A stretch of 36,474 nucleotides of DNA. Origin: Actinomadura sp. CNU-125 (GTDB taxonomy: Bacteria > Actinomycetota > Actinomycetes > Streptosporangiales > Streptosporangiaceae). This document shows positions 16,003 through 24,779 of the stretch, in pieces. The notes under the pieces are model-generated. The model was not told the DNA's origin. It saw only the letters and a program-made list of their open reading frames with translations, and ran no database searches. How positions within the stretch are numbered: position 1 is the stretch's first letter; each line of letters starts with the position of its first letter. The stretch lies in NCBI RefSeq assembly GCF_001942465.1, contig NZ_MKJY01000578.1, forward strand, positions 1 to 36,474. The letters are read 5' to 3'. The position numbers and the translations under genes were made by a program.

Positions 16003-19000
16003 GTGGACTCGTTCGTCCATCTGCATGTGCACACCGAGTACTCGATGCTCGACGGCGCCGCGAAGGTCGGCCCGCTGATGGACGAGGTCGCGCGGCAGGG
16101 GATGCCCGCGGTCGCGATGAGCGACCACGGCAACGTGCACGGCGCCTACGAGTTCTTCCACGCGGCGGACAAGGCGGGGGTGAAGCCCGTCATCGGCATC
16201 GAGGCGTACGTGGCGCCCGCGTCGCGGCACCACCGCAAGCCGGTGTTCTGGAGCGACGACCCGTCCCTGCGGAAGTCGGACGAGACGACCGGTGCGGGCG
16301 GCGACGTGTCCGGGCGCGGCCTCTACACCCACATGACGATGTGGGCGATCGACGCGCCGGGCCTGCGGAACCTGTTCCGGCTGCAGTCCCGCGCGTGGCT
16401 GGAGGGACACGTCCAGAAGTATCCGCGGATGGACGCCGAGCTGCTCGCCGAGCACGGTGCGGGCATCGTCGCCACGACCGGCTGCCCGTCCGGCGAGGTG
16501 CAGACGCGGCTGCGGCTCGGCCAGTACGCGGAGGCGGTCGAGGCCGCCGCCCGCTACCGCGACGTGTTCGGCCCCGGGAACTACTTCCTCGAACTGATGG
16601 ACCACGGCCTGCCGATCGAACGCCGCGTCCGCGAGGACCTGATCCGGATCGGCCGGGAACTCGACCTGCCGCCGCTCGCCACGAACGACTCCCACTACGT
16701 CACCGAGGCGCAGTCGGAGGCGCACGACGCGCTGCTGTGCATCGGCACCGGCAAGCGCCTCGCCGACGAGAACCGGTTCCGGTTCGGCGGCAGCGGCTAC
16801 TACGTCAAACCGGCCGCGCAGATGCGGGCGATGTGGGACGCCGAGGTGCCCGGGGCCTGCGACAACACCCTCCTGATCGCCGAACGCGCGGGCGACTACG
16901 GCGAGGTGTTCGCCCATCGCGACCTGATGCCGCGCTTCCCCGTCCCGGACGGCGAGTCCGAGTCGTCCTGGCTGCGCGCCGAGACGCTGCGGGGCGCCCG
17001 CGAACGCTACGGGGACGAACCGCCGCAGGACGTCCTCGACCGGATCGACTACGAACTGTCCGTCATCACCGACATGGGATTCCCCGGGTACTTCCTCGTC
17101 GTCGCCGACATCTGCCGGCACGCGCGCGAGAACGGCATCGGGCTCGGCCCCGGGCGCGGCTCGGCGACCGGGTCGATGGTCGCGTACTGCGTCGGCATCA
17201 CCGAACTCGACCCGATCGAGCACCGGCTGATCTTCGAGCGGTTCCTCAACCCGGAGCGGATCACGATGCCGGACGTCGACCTCGACTTCGACGACCGCCG
17301 CCGCGAGGAGATGATCGACTACGTCACCCGCCGGTACGGCGACGACCGGGTGTGCCAGATCGTCACGTTCGGCACCATCAAGGCGAAAGCCGCGGTGAAG
17401 GACGCGTGCCGCGTCCTCGGCTACCCGTACGCGCTCGGCGACCGCATCACCAAGGCGTTCCCGGCCGCCGAGGGCGGCAAGGAGATCCCGCTCGCCGCCA
17501 TCCACGACACCGGCCACCGGCGGCACGGCGAGGCCGCCGAACTCCGCCGGATGTACGCGGACGAACCGGACGTCAAGCGCGTCATCGACACGGCCGTCGG
17601 CGTCGAGGGCCTCACCCGGGGCACGGGCGTGCACGCCGCCGGGGTGATCCTGTCGTCCGAGCCGCTGCTGGACGTGCTGCCGCTCGCCCGCCCGAAGGCC
17701 GACGGCCCGGTCGTCACCGGTTTCCCGTTCACGCAGGCCGAGGACATGGGCCTGCTCAAGATGGACTTCCTCGGCCTGCGCAACCTCACCGTCATCCACG
17801 ACGCCGTCGCGGGCGTGAAGGCGAACCGGGGCACGGAGATCGACATCCGCACCGCGCCGCTCGACGACCCGACGACGTACGAGCTGCTCGCGCGCGGCGA
17901 CACGCTCGGCGTGTTCCAGCTCGACTCCGGCGGCATGCGCGTCCTGCTGCGGATGATGCGGCCGACGACGTTCACCGACATCGCCGCCGTGAACGCCCTG
18001 TACCGGCCCGGCCCGATGGAGATGGACGCCCACACCAACTACGCGCTGCGCAAGACGGGCCGCCAGAAGGTCGAGCCGATCCACCCGGAACTGGAGGAGG
18101 CCCTCGAACCGATCCTCGGCGACACCTACCACCTGGTCGTGTTCCAGGAGCAGGTGATGGCGATCGCGCAGCGGCTCGCCGGGTACTCGCTCGGCGCCGC
18201 CGACATGCTGCGGCGCGCCATGGGCAAGAAGAAGAAAGAGGTCCTGGACGCCGAGTGGGAGCGGTTCTCGTCCGGGATGCGCGACCACGGCTTCTCCGCC
18301 GACGCGATCAAGGCCGTCTGGGACGTCCTCGTCCCGTTCAGCGGCTACGGCTTCAACAAGTCGCACACAGCCGGATACGGGCTCGTCTCCTACTGGACGG
18401 CCTACCTCAAGGCGAACTACCCCGCCGAGTACATGGCCGCGCTCCTCAGCTCCGTCGGGGACGACAAGGACAAGATGGGCGTCTACCTGTCCGACTGCCG
18501 CCGCATCGGCATCCGCGTGCTGCCGCCCGACGTGAACCAGAGCGTCCTCGACTTCGCCGCCGTCGGGGACGACGTCCGCTTCGGCCTCGGCGCGGTCCGC
18601 AACGTCGCGCGGGCGTCGTCGACGCGATCGTCCGGACGCGCGCGGGCAAGGGCGCGTACGTCTCGTTCGACGACTTCCTCGCCAAGGTCCCCGCGCAGGT
18701 GTGCAACAGGCGGTGCTGGAGTCGCTCGCCAAGGCCGGGGCGTTCGACGGGCTCGGCCACCACCGCAAGGGCATCGTCGCGATCCACGAGCAGGCCGCCG
18801 ACGCGGTCGTGGACGTCAAGCGGCGCGAGGCGCACGGGCAGGACGCGCTGTTCGGCGCGACCGCGGCCCCCGGCGACGGCGACGGCGCGGGCGACACAGC
18901 GCTCGCCGTCGCGATCCCGGACGGCGAATGGGACAAATCCACCCTGCTGGCGCACGAACGCGAGATGCTCGGCCTGTATGTGTCGAGCCACCCGCTGGAC

Positions 19001-19571
19001 GGCACCGAGCCGATCCTCGAACGGCACCGCGACCGCACGATCGCCGAACTGCTCTCGTCCGGACGCTCCGACGGGCGCGTCCGGCTCAGCGGCATCGTCT
19101 CCGGCCTGCAGCGCAAGGTCACCAAGCGGGGCGACCCGTGGGCGATCGTCGCCCTCGAAGACCACGACGCGTCCGTCGAATGCCTCGTCTTCCCGAAAAG
19201 CTACATGTTGTACGGCGATGCGCTCGCCGAGGATCGCGTCGTGTCCCTGGAGGGAAGGATCAACCTGCGCGACGACACGATCAGCGTCTACGCCGAGGAG
19301 GTGACCGTCCTGGACGTGACCGGACCCGACGCCGCCGAACCCCCCATCGTGATCACGGTCGCGGAGCCGCGGGTGACGCCGCGGCTCGTCCGCGACCTGA
19401 AGCGGATCCTCGCGTCCCACCCGGGCGCCGCGCGCGTTGCATCTGCTGCTCCGGCGCGGCGGCCCCACGAGCGTCCTGTTCGACCTGGCGCCGTTCCGGG
19501 TCGCCCCGGACGCGGCGCTGTTCGGCGACGTGAAGTCGCTGCTCGGCCCGGACTCGGTCACCCGCTCCTGA
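16003..19571 (+). CDS. dnaE: DNA polymerase III alpha subunit, DnaE1 type (three frameshifts)
   Basis: After correcting shifts near 18605-18611, 18705-18710 and 19436-19438 the product is about 1189 residues, the usual length of actinobacterial DnaE1 (about 1180). GTG start at 16003 with AGGAGG at 15993-15998. Domains: PHP (FVHLHVHTEYSMLDGAA, SDHGNVHG, residues 1-300), the polymerase palm with GPGRGSATGS and the catalytic MPDVDLDFDD (about residue 424), thumb/fingers with FQLDSGGMR, YRPGPM, VFQEQVM and AMGKKKKEV, then HhH, OB fold (VRLSGIVSG) and C-terminal domain (HLLLRRGGP). It replicates the chromosome as part of the pol III core. The repaired junctions (NVGAGVVDAI, CNKAVLESLAKAGAFD, RVHLLL) match the family exactly, so sequence errors are the best explanation. 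The neighbourhood is unusual for the main dnaE1, so a second copy is possible. Confidence 0.93.
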
Positions 19572-20154
19572 CCCGGGGCCCGGCCGGACCGGCCAGGTCG
19601 AGCAGCCGGTCGATCTGCGCGGTCCGCGACCGCTCCACCTTCCCGGCGAGCTCCCGCGTCCACGCGTCCTCGCCCCCGCCCAGCTCCATGCGGGCGAGCT
19701 GGACGGCGTCGTCCTGGTGGGCGATCAGCAGGTTCAGGAACTCGCGCTCGAACCGGTCCGCCGGGAGCCGCGCCAGCGCCGCGAGTTCGGCGTCGGTCGT
19801 CTCCGGGACGACGCCGCCGTGCGCGTGGTGCGAGTCCGCGGGCGCCCGGAGCGGACGCTCCCAGCCGCGCAGCCGTCCGACGATCCGCCCCGCCTCCGCG
19901 CGCTGCGTCGACTCGATCGCCGCGCCGAGCGTCCGGACCTCCGGCCGTACCGGATGCTCGCGGGCGAGCGCCGCCAGCTTCACGCCCTGCGCCTGGTGCG
20001 GGACCATCATCTGCAGGAACATCACGTCGGTCGAGTTGAAGCCCGCGCTCGGCGCGGTCGCGGCGGCGGAGCCGGCGGACGGGCCGCCGGCCCCGCAGCG
20101 CGCGAACAGCAGCAGGCCGCAGGCCGCGATGAGCGCCAGCGCGGCGTACTTCAT
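19558..20154 (-). CDS. DUF305 family protein, secreted or membrane-anchored
   Basis: 198 residues from the ATG at 20154. A hydrophobic N-terminal segment (MKYAALALIAACGLLLFARCG) acts as signal or anchor; the Cys is not in a clean lipobox. The two DUF305 ferritin-like signatures are clear: MFLQMMVPHQAQGVKLAALA (about residue 50) and FLNLLIAHQDDAVQLARMEL (about residue 140), with paired His residues that in relatives are proposed to bind metal such as copper. A His-rich SHHAHGG lies between them. The gene begins 4 bases after the stop of the LPMO remnant and its 3' end overlaps dnaE by 14 bases. Copper handling next to a copper-dependent LPMO would make sense but is only inferred. Confidence 0.88.
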   Translation of the reverse strand: MKYAALALIAACGLLLFARCGAGGPSAGSAAATAPSAGFNSTDVMFLQMMVPHQAQGVKLAALAREHPVRPEVRTLGAAIESTQRAEAGRIVGRLRGWERPLRAPADSHHAHGGVVPETTDAELAALARLPADRFEREFLNLLIAHQDDAVQLARMELGGGEDAWTRELAGKVERSRTAQIDRLLDLAGPAGPRVRSG

Positions 20155-20158
20155 CGCG

Positions 20159-20492
20159 TCACACGGCCCGCCACAGGGCGGGCGTCGTCGCCGGTTCCCA
20201 CCCGGCGAGCGCGGTGTGCGGTTGCAGGCACTCGTAGGTCGTGCCGTTGTAGGTGACGGTGTCGCCGGTGGTGTACGCGGTTCCGGCGGCCCACGTGCCG
20301 GACGGCTCGTCCGTCGGCGGGTCGGTCGGCGGGTCCGTGGGCGGTTCGGTCGGGGGATCGGTCGGGGTGTTGGAGCCGCCGAAGTCCACGTCGGAGCAGG
20401 TGTAGAACGCCTCGTCGCTGTACTCCATCCGCTGCCAGATCGAGTAGACGAGGTGCTTGCCCGTCCGCTGCGGCAGGTTCAGCGTCCACTTC
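20159..20492 (-). pseudogene. C-terminal remnant of AA10 LPMO with CBM5/12 chitin-binding domain
   Basis: Only the last ~110 residues remain, beginning at the edge of the mobile element. KKWTLNLPQRTGKHLVYSIWQR and EAFYTCSDVDFG are the final strands of an AA10 lytic polysaccharide monooxygenase, including the conserved aromatic near the copper site. A Pro/Thr linker with PPTD repeats follows, then a chitin-binding module (WAAGTAYTTGDTVTYNG...YECLQPHTALAGWEPA...LW). The N-terminal His brace, the signal peptide and most of the catalytic domain are missing. No start codon is available. The stop is 4 bases before the DUF305 start, suggesting they were once an operon. Confidence 0.85.
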
Positions 20493-20640
20493 TTGACTTC
20501 CTCCCCTCCCTGTAGGGAGGGGATTCCTACGGCTCGCGCCGCAGGTGTTTCTGCTTCTGTGCCGTTGGCGGCGGGGTGTTCCCCGGTCGTCTTACGTCGG
20601 CTCCACAGACATCGCCGGGGGGCAGACGCCCGGCTGCGGC
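20493..20640 (-). ncRNA. Predicted omega RNA (reRNA) of TnpB; 5' limit approximate
   Basis: In TnpB systems the guide RNA scaffold comes from the 3' end of tnpB plus the right end of the element. Here the terminal hairpin (20503-20522) and the AGGAAGTCAA tail ending at 20493 have the expected form. The following 20 bases, GAAGTGGACGCTGAACCTGC (20492-20473, minus strand), would be the guide and are LPMO coding sequence. The 5' limit is a guess from known systems and cannot be read from sequence alone. Confidence 0.55.
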
Positions 20641-21732
20641 GTGACCGGCCGCAAGGATGTTCTTGGCCGCGTTGATGTCCCGGTCGTGGCGGGTGCGGCA
20701 GCCCGGGCACGTCCAGCGCCGGGCGGAAAGACTCAGGTGTTCCAGGACGTGCCCGCAGCACGAGCATGTCTTGGAGGAAGGGAACCAGCGGTCGATCACG
20801 ATCACGGTGCGCCCGGCGCGTTCGGCTTTGTATTCGAGCATGCGGCGGAACTCGCCCCACCCGCAGTCGGCGATCGCCCGCGCCAGGGCACGGTTGCGGA
20901 CCATGTTGGTGACGGCGAGGTCTTCGATCACGATCGTGTCGGCCTCGCGGACCAGGTTGGTGCTGGTGCGGTGCAGGAAGTCTTGGCGGGCGTCGCGGAC
21001 CTTGCGGTGGGTGCGGGCGACCTTGTCCTTGGCTTTGCTGCGGTTGTTGCTGCCGGGTTGCTTGCGGGCCATGCGCCGCTGGTACCGGGCCAGGTTCCGC
21101 TGTTTCTTCTCCAGATGCTTTGGGTTGGGGATGCGGGTCCCGTCGGAGGTCACCGCGAAATCCTTGATCCCCAGATCGATCCCGATGGCGTACCCGACCA
21201 GCGGCGCGGGGGCGGGGGCGTCGGTGTCGATGCTGAAGGTGAGGTACCAGCGGCCGTCGGGCTCGCGGGAGACCACCACCATGGTCGGGTCCAGCCCGGC
21301 CACGTCCACATCATCGAACGACCACACGAACGCGAGCGGCGCGGTGGTCTTGGCCAGCCGCAGCTCGCCGTTGCGCATGCGGAACGCCGAGCGGGTGTAG
21401 TGCGCGGTCTGGCGGCCGGTGCGGCTCTTGAATCTGGGATACTTCGCGCGCCCGGCGAAGAAATTGGCGAACGCGGTGTGCTGGTGCCGCAGCGCCTGCT
21501 GCAACGGCACGCTCGACACCTCCGACAAGAACGCCAGATCCTGCGTTTTCTTCCACTCCGTTAGTGCAGCGTCGGTCTGCTTGTAGGACGTGCGCTTGCC
21601 CTGGGCGTGATCGGCGCGGGCACGTTCGGCGAGGGTCTTGTTCCACACCAGCCGCACACACCCGAACGTGCGACCCAAGATCGCCGCCTGCTCAGGGTCC
21701 GGGTACGCCCGGCACCGATACGCCGTCCTCAC
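20527..21732 (-). CDS. tnpB: TnpB RNA-guided nuclease
   Basis: 401 residues from the GTG at 21732 (MRTAYRCRAYPDPEQAA, the usual start of actinobacterial TnpB) to TAG at 20527. The RuvC residues all appear intact: Asp186 in GIDLGIKDF, Glu270 in IVIEDLAV, Asp352 in HDRDINAAKNIL. The zinc ribbon CSCCG...WTCPGC (Cys323, 326, 342, 345) is complete. TnpB cuts DNA next to a transposon-specific TAM using the element's omega RNA, which helps retain the element. Full length and all catalytic residues suggest an active nuclease. The strand is the same as that of the broken chitinase and LPMO genes, so their promoter may read into it. Confidence 0.95.
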   Translation of the reverse strand: MRTAYRCRAYPDPEQAAILGRTFGCVRLVWNKTLAERARADHAQGKRTSYKQTDAALTEWKKTQDLAFLSEVSSVPLQQALRHQHTAFANFFAGRAKYPRFKSRTGRQTAHYTRSAFRMRNGELRLAKTTAPLAFVWSFDDVDVAGLDPTMVVVSREPDGRWYLTFSIDTDAPAPAPLVGYAIGIDLGIKDFAVTSDGTRIPNPKHLEKKQRNLARYQRRMARKQPGSNNRSKAKDKVARTHRKVRDARQDFLHRTSTNLVREADTIVIEDLAVTNMVRNRALARAIADCGWGEFRRMLEYKAERAGRTVIVIDRWFPSSKTCSCCGHVLEHLSLSARRWTCPGCRTRHDRDINAAKNILAAGHAAAGRLPPGDVCGADVRRPGNTPPPTAQKQKHLRREP

Positions 21733-21775
21733 ACTCTGTGAGTTTACATGTTCATGGGGTTATCTTGTGGATGTT

Positions 21776-21791
21776 CCGAAGGTTTCTTCGG
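21776..21791. other. Subterminal left-end hairpin of the IS element
   Basis: CCGAAG (21776-21781) pairs with CTTCGG (21786-21791) around the loop GTTT. It lies 44-59 bases upstream of the tnpB start, the usual place for the left-end hairpin recognised by the Y1 transposase in IS200/IS605 elements. Confidence 0.55.
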
Positions 21792-21798
21792 GTGTTCC

Positions 21799-21848
21799 GG
21801 AGGAGTCAGGAGCCTCCCCGGCTTCGCCGGGAGGCTCCTGACTCCTCC
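21799..21848. repeat. Long fold-back hairpin at the left junction of the element
   Basis: A 23-bp stem (5' arm 21799-21822, 3' arm 21826-21848) with a single bulged C and a 3-base loop TTC. The 3' arm is, on the minus strand, the tail of a second right-end-like sequence (GGAGGAGTCA); the 5' arm is its inverted copy. It could be a rearrangement scar or a terminator isolating tnpB from chitinase transcription. Confidence 0.8.
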
Positions 21849-21866
21849 CCGGCCTGAAGGCTGAGG
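21839..21866 (-). repeat. Second right-end-like sequence (IS200/IS605 omega-RNA 3' end)
   Basis: On the minus strand an imperfect hairpin (CCTCAGCC, TTCA, GGCCGGGG) is followed by AGGAGTCA. This is the same layout as the true right end at 20493-20522 (hairpin, then AGGAAGTCAA). It lies exactly where the chitinase reading frame is lost. It looks like the relic of another element of the same family whose body has been deleted. Confidence 0.5.
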
Positions 21867-22829
21867 CATCGCCCGGATCGCCGCCGTGAACTCGGCCTCG
21901 TTCTCCACGTTCGGGCACTCGCTCGCCGGGCACCGCTCGAACCGGATGTCGCCGGACGTCGGCGTCGTCGGCTCACCGAACGCCAGATTGACGACGTCCC
22001 ACGCGGGCGGGACGTCCGCCATCCGGACATATCCGGACCCGTTCGCGAAGCTCGCGTGCAGGTACCCGATCAGCGCGTGCCGCGGCAGGCCCGCGTCCGC
22101 GCACCCCTCGGTCGTCCCGGTCACCGCCGCCGACCTCCCCGACTCGCCCGCGTCGCCGAACGCGACCACCTCGTAGGTGTGGGTGCTGCACGCGTCCAGG
22201 CCGGTGAGCGTCGCGGACGTCCCGGACACCGTCGCCCGCGCGTCCGGCCCCTCGTACACGCGGTAGCCGGTGGCGCCGTCGACGGCGCCCCAGGTCAGCC
22301 CGATCGAACCGGCGGTGACGGCGCCGAGCCGCAGACCGCCCGGGGTCGCCGGGACGCCCGGGAGCGGGCCGCCCGGACCGTCCAGTTCGACGTCGTCCGC
22401 GTAGTACGTCCCGGCGCCGTACCAGCCGTGCAGGTAGACCTCCGCCTCCGTCTGGTCGGGGCCGGTCGTGAACGACACGGACAGCTTCGTGTACTCGGCC
22501 GCCGACGGCGTCCACGTGCGCTCGCCGCCGGTCACGCCCAGGTACACGTAGGTGCCGCGCACCCACGCCGACAGCGTGTACTCGGTGCCGGGCAGCACCC
22601 GGACCCGCTGCGCGCACCGTCCGTTGCCGCCCGCCGTGACCCCGCCCGCCAGCGCGTGCGCGCCCGTCCGGACCGGGTCGCCGACGGCCGCCGAACCGGA
22701 CGCGCACGTCCAGCCGTCCAGCGACCCCCGCTCGAACCCGCCGTTGGCCAGGACGTTCGCCGCGTGCGCCGCCGGGATCCCGACGAGGAGACCGGCCGCG
22801 AGCGTCATCGCGAAGAGAAGACCGCGCAT
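21867..22829 (-). pseudogene. Truncated GH18 chitinase with N-terminal CBM and FnIII domains
   Basis: Starting at the ATG at 22829 with a signal peptide (MRGLLFAMTLAAGLLVGIPAAHA), the gene encodes a carbohydrate-binding jelly-roll module (NGGFERGSLDGW... to YYADDVELDG, residues 25-135), an FnIII domain (about 145-235) and the first ~75 residues of a GH18 catalytic domain (RHALIGYLHASFANG, DVVNLAFGEP). It breaks after EFTAAIRAM, before the catalytic DGxDxDxE motif. The frame continues through foreign sequence for about 40 residues to a stop at 21744. It cannot be catalytically active; a secreted chitin-binding stump is possible. It starts 9 bases after the stop of the intact chitinase, so both belonged to one operon. 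Confidence 0.87.
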
Positions 22830-22838
22830 GTCGTCCCC

Positions 22839-24398
22839 CTACGGCAGCGTGTCGAGGTGGGCGCCGACCGTCCGGGCGAAGCCGCCGCCGTTGGTGACGT
22901 CCCAGTTGATCGACCACGTCATCGCGCCCCGGATGTCCGGGTACGTCCGCGTCGGACGGAACGCGCCGCAGTTCGTGCCGCGCGCGAGGCAGTCGAGCGC
23001 GTCCGTCACCGCCGACGGTGCGACCACACCGCCGCCCGCCGCGCCCGGCCCCGCGGGCAGCCCGAGCGCCACCTGGTCGGCGCGCAGCCCGTTGCGCAGT
23101 TGGATGCAGGCCAGCGCCGTCATGAAGTCGACCGAGCCCTGCGAGTAGACCTGCTGGTCGCAGCCCAGCATCGCGCCCGAGTTGTAGTACTGCATGTGGA
23201 CGACGGTCAGGATGTCCTTGATGTTCAGCGCGAGCTGGAAGTACGACCGGCCGGTCGACTGCATGTCGATCGTCTGCGGCGCCATCGTGATGATCAGCCC
23301 GGCGCCCGCCTTCGCGCGCAGCGACCGCAGCGCCTCCGCCATGTACGTCGGGTTCAGCCCGTTCTCCAGGTCGATGTCGACGCCGTCGAACCCGTACTCG
23401 TTCATCAGCCCGAACACCGAATCCGCGAAGACCGCCGCGGCCGCCGCACTGTCGACCCGAACCGTCCCCTTCTCGCCGCCGACCGACAGGATGACCTTCT
23501 TCCCCTGTGCCTGCAGCGCGGCGACGTCCGCCTTGAACTGCGCGTCGGTGTACCCGCCGACGGCCGCCGACAGGCCGGGGTCGACGCCGAACACGACCTC
23601 GCCCGCCTGGGACGTGGCCTCACCGAACGCGACGGCGACGAGGTCGTACGCGTCCGGCGTCGCCGACAGCTTCAGTTCCTGCGCGGGGTTCTCGAAGTTG
23701 TGCCAGTAGCCCGTGAGGAAGTGCCGCGGCAGCGGCCCGGTCGCGCACCCGGTCGTGGTCCCCGTGACGTCGCTCCCGGCCGACTCGCCCGCGGCGTCGA
23801 ACGCCTTCACGGTGAACGTGTGCGTGGTGCAGGCTTCCAGGCCCTCGATCGTCGCGGTGGTTCCGGTGATGCTCGCGCGGACGTCCGTCCCCGCGTACAC
23901 CCGGTACCCGTCGGGCGCCCCCGCGCTCGCCGTCCACGACAGCGTCAGGGAGGTGTCCGACCGCCCGGTGACCTGCGGCGATCCCGGTGCGCCGAGCCCG
24001 CCGCCGTCCGGCGCGCCGGTGCAGGGGCTCCCGTTGAACGTGCAGTTCTCCGGTGCGCCCGGCCCGCTCCCGAGGAACCCGAACGAGACCTCGCCGCCGG
24101 GCGGGATCGTCGCGTTCCAGCCCCGGTCGGTGAACGTGTGGTGGTTCCCGTCACTGGTCAGCGACGCGTCCCAGAACGAGCCGACGCTCGTCCCGGCGGG
24201 CAGGTCGAACTCGACGCGCCACCCGTCGATCGCGGCGGCGGAGCCGTTGGTCAGGGTGAACCGGGCCTGCCAGCCCGACCCCCAGTCGGCGGTCTTCTCG
24301 AACGTCGCGGCCGGCGCGGCGGCGGCCAGCGCGGGCGGCGGGACCAGCAGGACGAGCAGCAGTGCGGCGAGGACGCCGACGAACGAACGCGTGCGCAA
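22839..24398 (-). CDS. Secreted GH18 chitinase with CBM2 and FnIII domains
   Basis: 519 residues from the ATG at 24398. Signal peptide about 1-26. A CBM2 module (FEKTADWGSGWQARFTLTNGS... GWNATIPPGGEVSFGFLGSG, about 30-118) is followed by a Gly-rich linker, an FnIII domain (PQVTGRSDTSLTLSW, about 140-220) and a GH18 TIM barrel. The barrel has KVILSVGGEKG and the catalytic FDGVDIDLENG, where the final Glu (about 345) is the acid. The product should cut chitin outside the cell. It is the intact member of a chitin-degrading block with the broken chitinase and LPMO downstream. A perfect inverted repeat lies 67-85 bases upstream of the start. Confidence 0.94.
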   Translation of the reverse strand: MRTRSFVGVLAALLLVLLVPPPALAAAAPAATFEKTADWGSGWQARFTLTNGSAAAIDGWRVEFDLPAGTSVGSFWDASLTSDGNHHTFTDRGWNATIPPGGEVSFGFLGSGPGAPENCTFNGSPCTGAPDGGGLGAPGSPQVTGRSDTSLTLSWTASAGAPDGYRVYAGTDVRASITGTTATIEGLEACTTHTFTVKAFDAAGESAGSDVTGTTTGCATGPLPRHFLTGYWHNFENPAQELKLSATPDAYDLVAVAFGEATSQAGEVVFGVDPGLSAAVGGYTDAQFKADVAALQAQGKKVILSVGGEKGTVRVDSAAAAAVFADSVFGLMNEYGFDGVDIDLENGLNPTYMAEALRSLRAKAGAGLIITMAPQTIDMQSTGRSYFQLALNIKDILTVVHMQYYNSGAMLGCDQQVYSQGSVDFMTALACIQLRNGLRADQVALGLPAGPGAAGGGVVAPSAVTDALDCLARGTNCGAFRPTRTYPDIRGAMTWSINWDVTNGGGFARTVGAHLDTLP

Positions 24399-24464
24399 GA
24401 CTCACTCCACGGCACGGTAGGAAGCGGACGGACGTTCCCCCGAACCCCGAAGCGATCGCGATCT

Positions 24465-24483
24465 ATTAGGAAGGTTTCCTAAT
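24465..24483. promoter_or_regulatory. Inverted-repeat operator candidate upstream of the chitinase
   Basis: ATTAGGAAGGTTTCCTAAT has 8-bp perfect arms around GGT. It is AT-rich against a very GC-rich background and lies 67 bases upstream of the chitinase start. TTAGGAA-type palindromes resemble operators of ROK/GntR-like sugar regulators, but I cannot name the regulator. It does not match the DasR consensus or the usual Streptomyces chitinase direct repeats. Confidence 0.6.
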
Positions 24484-24779
24484 TGGTGGCACGTTAACCA
24501 CGAGTTCGTCCCCCGACAACCCTCGACCACGACCGATTCGCCGGGCCAGTTCAACCAGCGCAGCTAGACACCCGAACCACCGGCCGCCCCCGCGCAACAT
24601 TGGCGAACAATGCCGAAGAACCCCTCCGCCTTCGGCGATCTCCGCCAACCCGCCCGACGACCCGCCACGCCGCCGGACGGTGCGCGCCCAAGCGCGGGCG
24701 GCCGCGTTGTGATCTTTGCGGGGCGGGCGGTGTCGGCGTGCGGCATGATCGGCGTCTCCCGATCGGTGAAGGAGTTCGC
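24484..24779. other. Intergenic region between divergent chitinase and HEAT-like genes
   Basis: About 300 bases with no supported gene; the whole gap from the chitinase start is 381 bases. It probably holds the divergent promoters. A short inverted repeat GATCGG...CCGATC (about 24747-24764) lies just before the ribosome binding site of the HEAT-like gene. An open frame entering from 24600 lacks a good start and has non-coding-like composition. I see nothing else. Confidence 0.5.

Larger units (their letters stand above)
20493..21838 (-). mobile_element. IS200/IS605-family element carrying only tnpB (IS1341-like)
   Basis: The right end is well defined: an 8-bp hairpin (CCCCTCCC 20503-20510, complement 20515-20522) followed on the minus strand by GGGGAGGAAGTCAA, ending at 20493. 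LPMO sequence begins at the next base. The left end is upstream of tnpB and contains a subterminal hairpin (21776-21791); its exact boundary is unclear because of a fold-back repeat at 21799-21848. No tnpA (Y1 transposase) is present, so movement would need one in trans. The element separates a truncated chitinase from a truncated LPMO. Confidence 0.8.

Noticed and set aside
15949..19125. 1058-codon minus-strand open frame opposite dnaE
   Set aside because: Antisense of a conserved polymerase gene; no domain signal.
16003..19571. dnaE as a pseudogene because of three frameshifts
   Set aside because: All family motifs are intact and each junction is restored to family consensus by a one-base change; similar shifts occur across the window.
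21744..21866. Open frame after the chitinase break as a genuine C-terminus
   Set aside because: The sequence is Pro/Lys/Arg-rich, derives from IS ends and hairpins, and lacks any GH18 motif.
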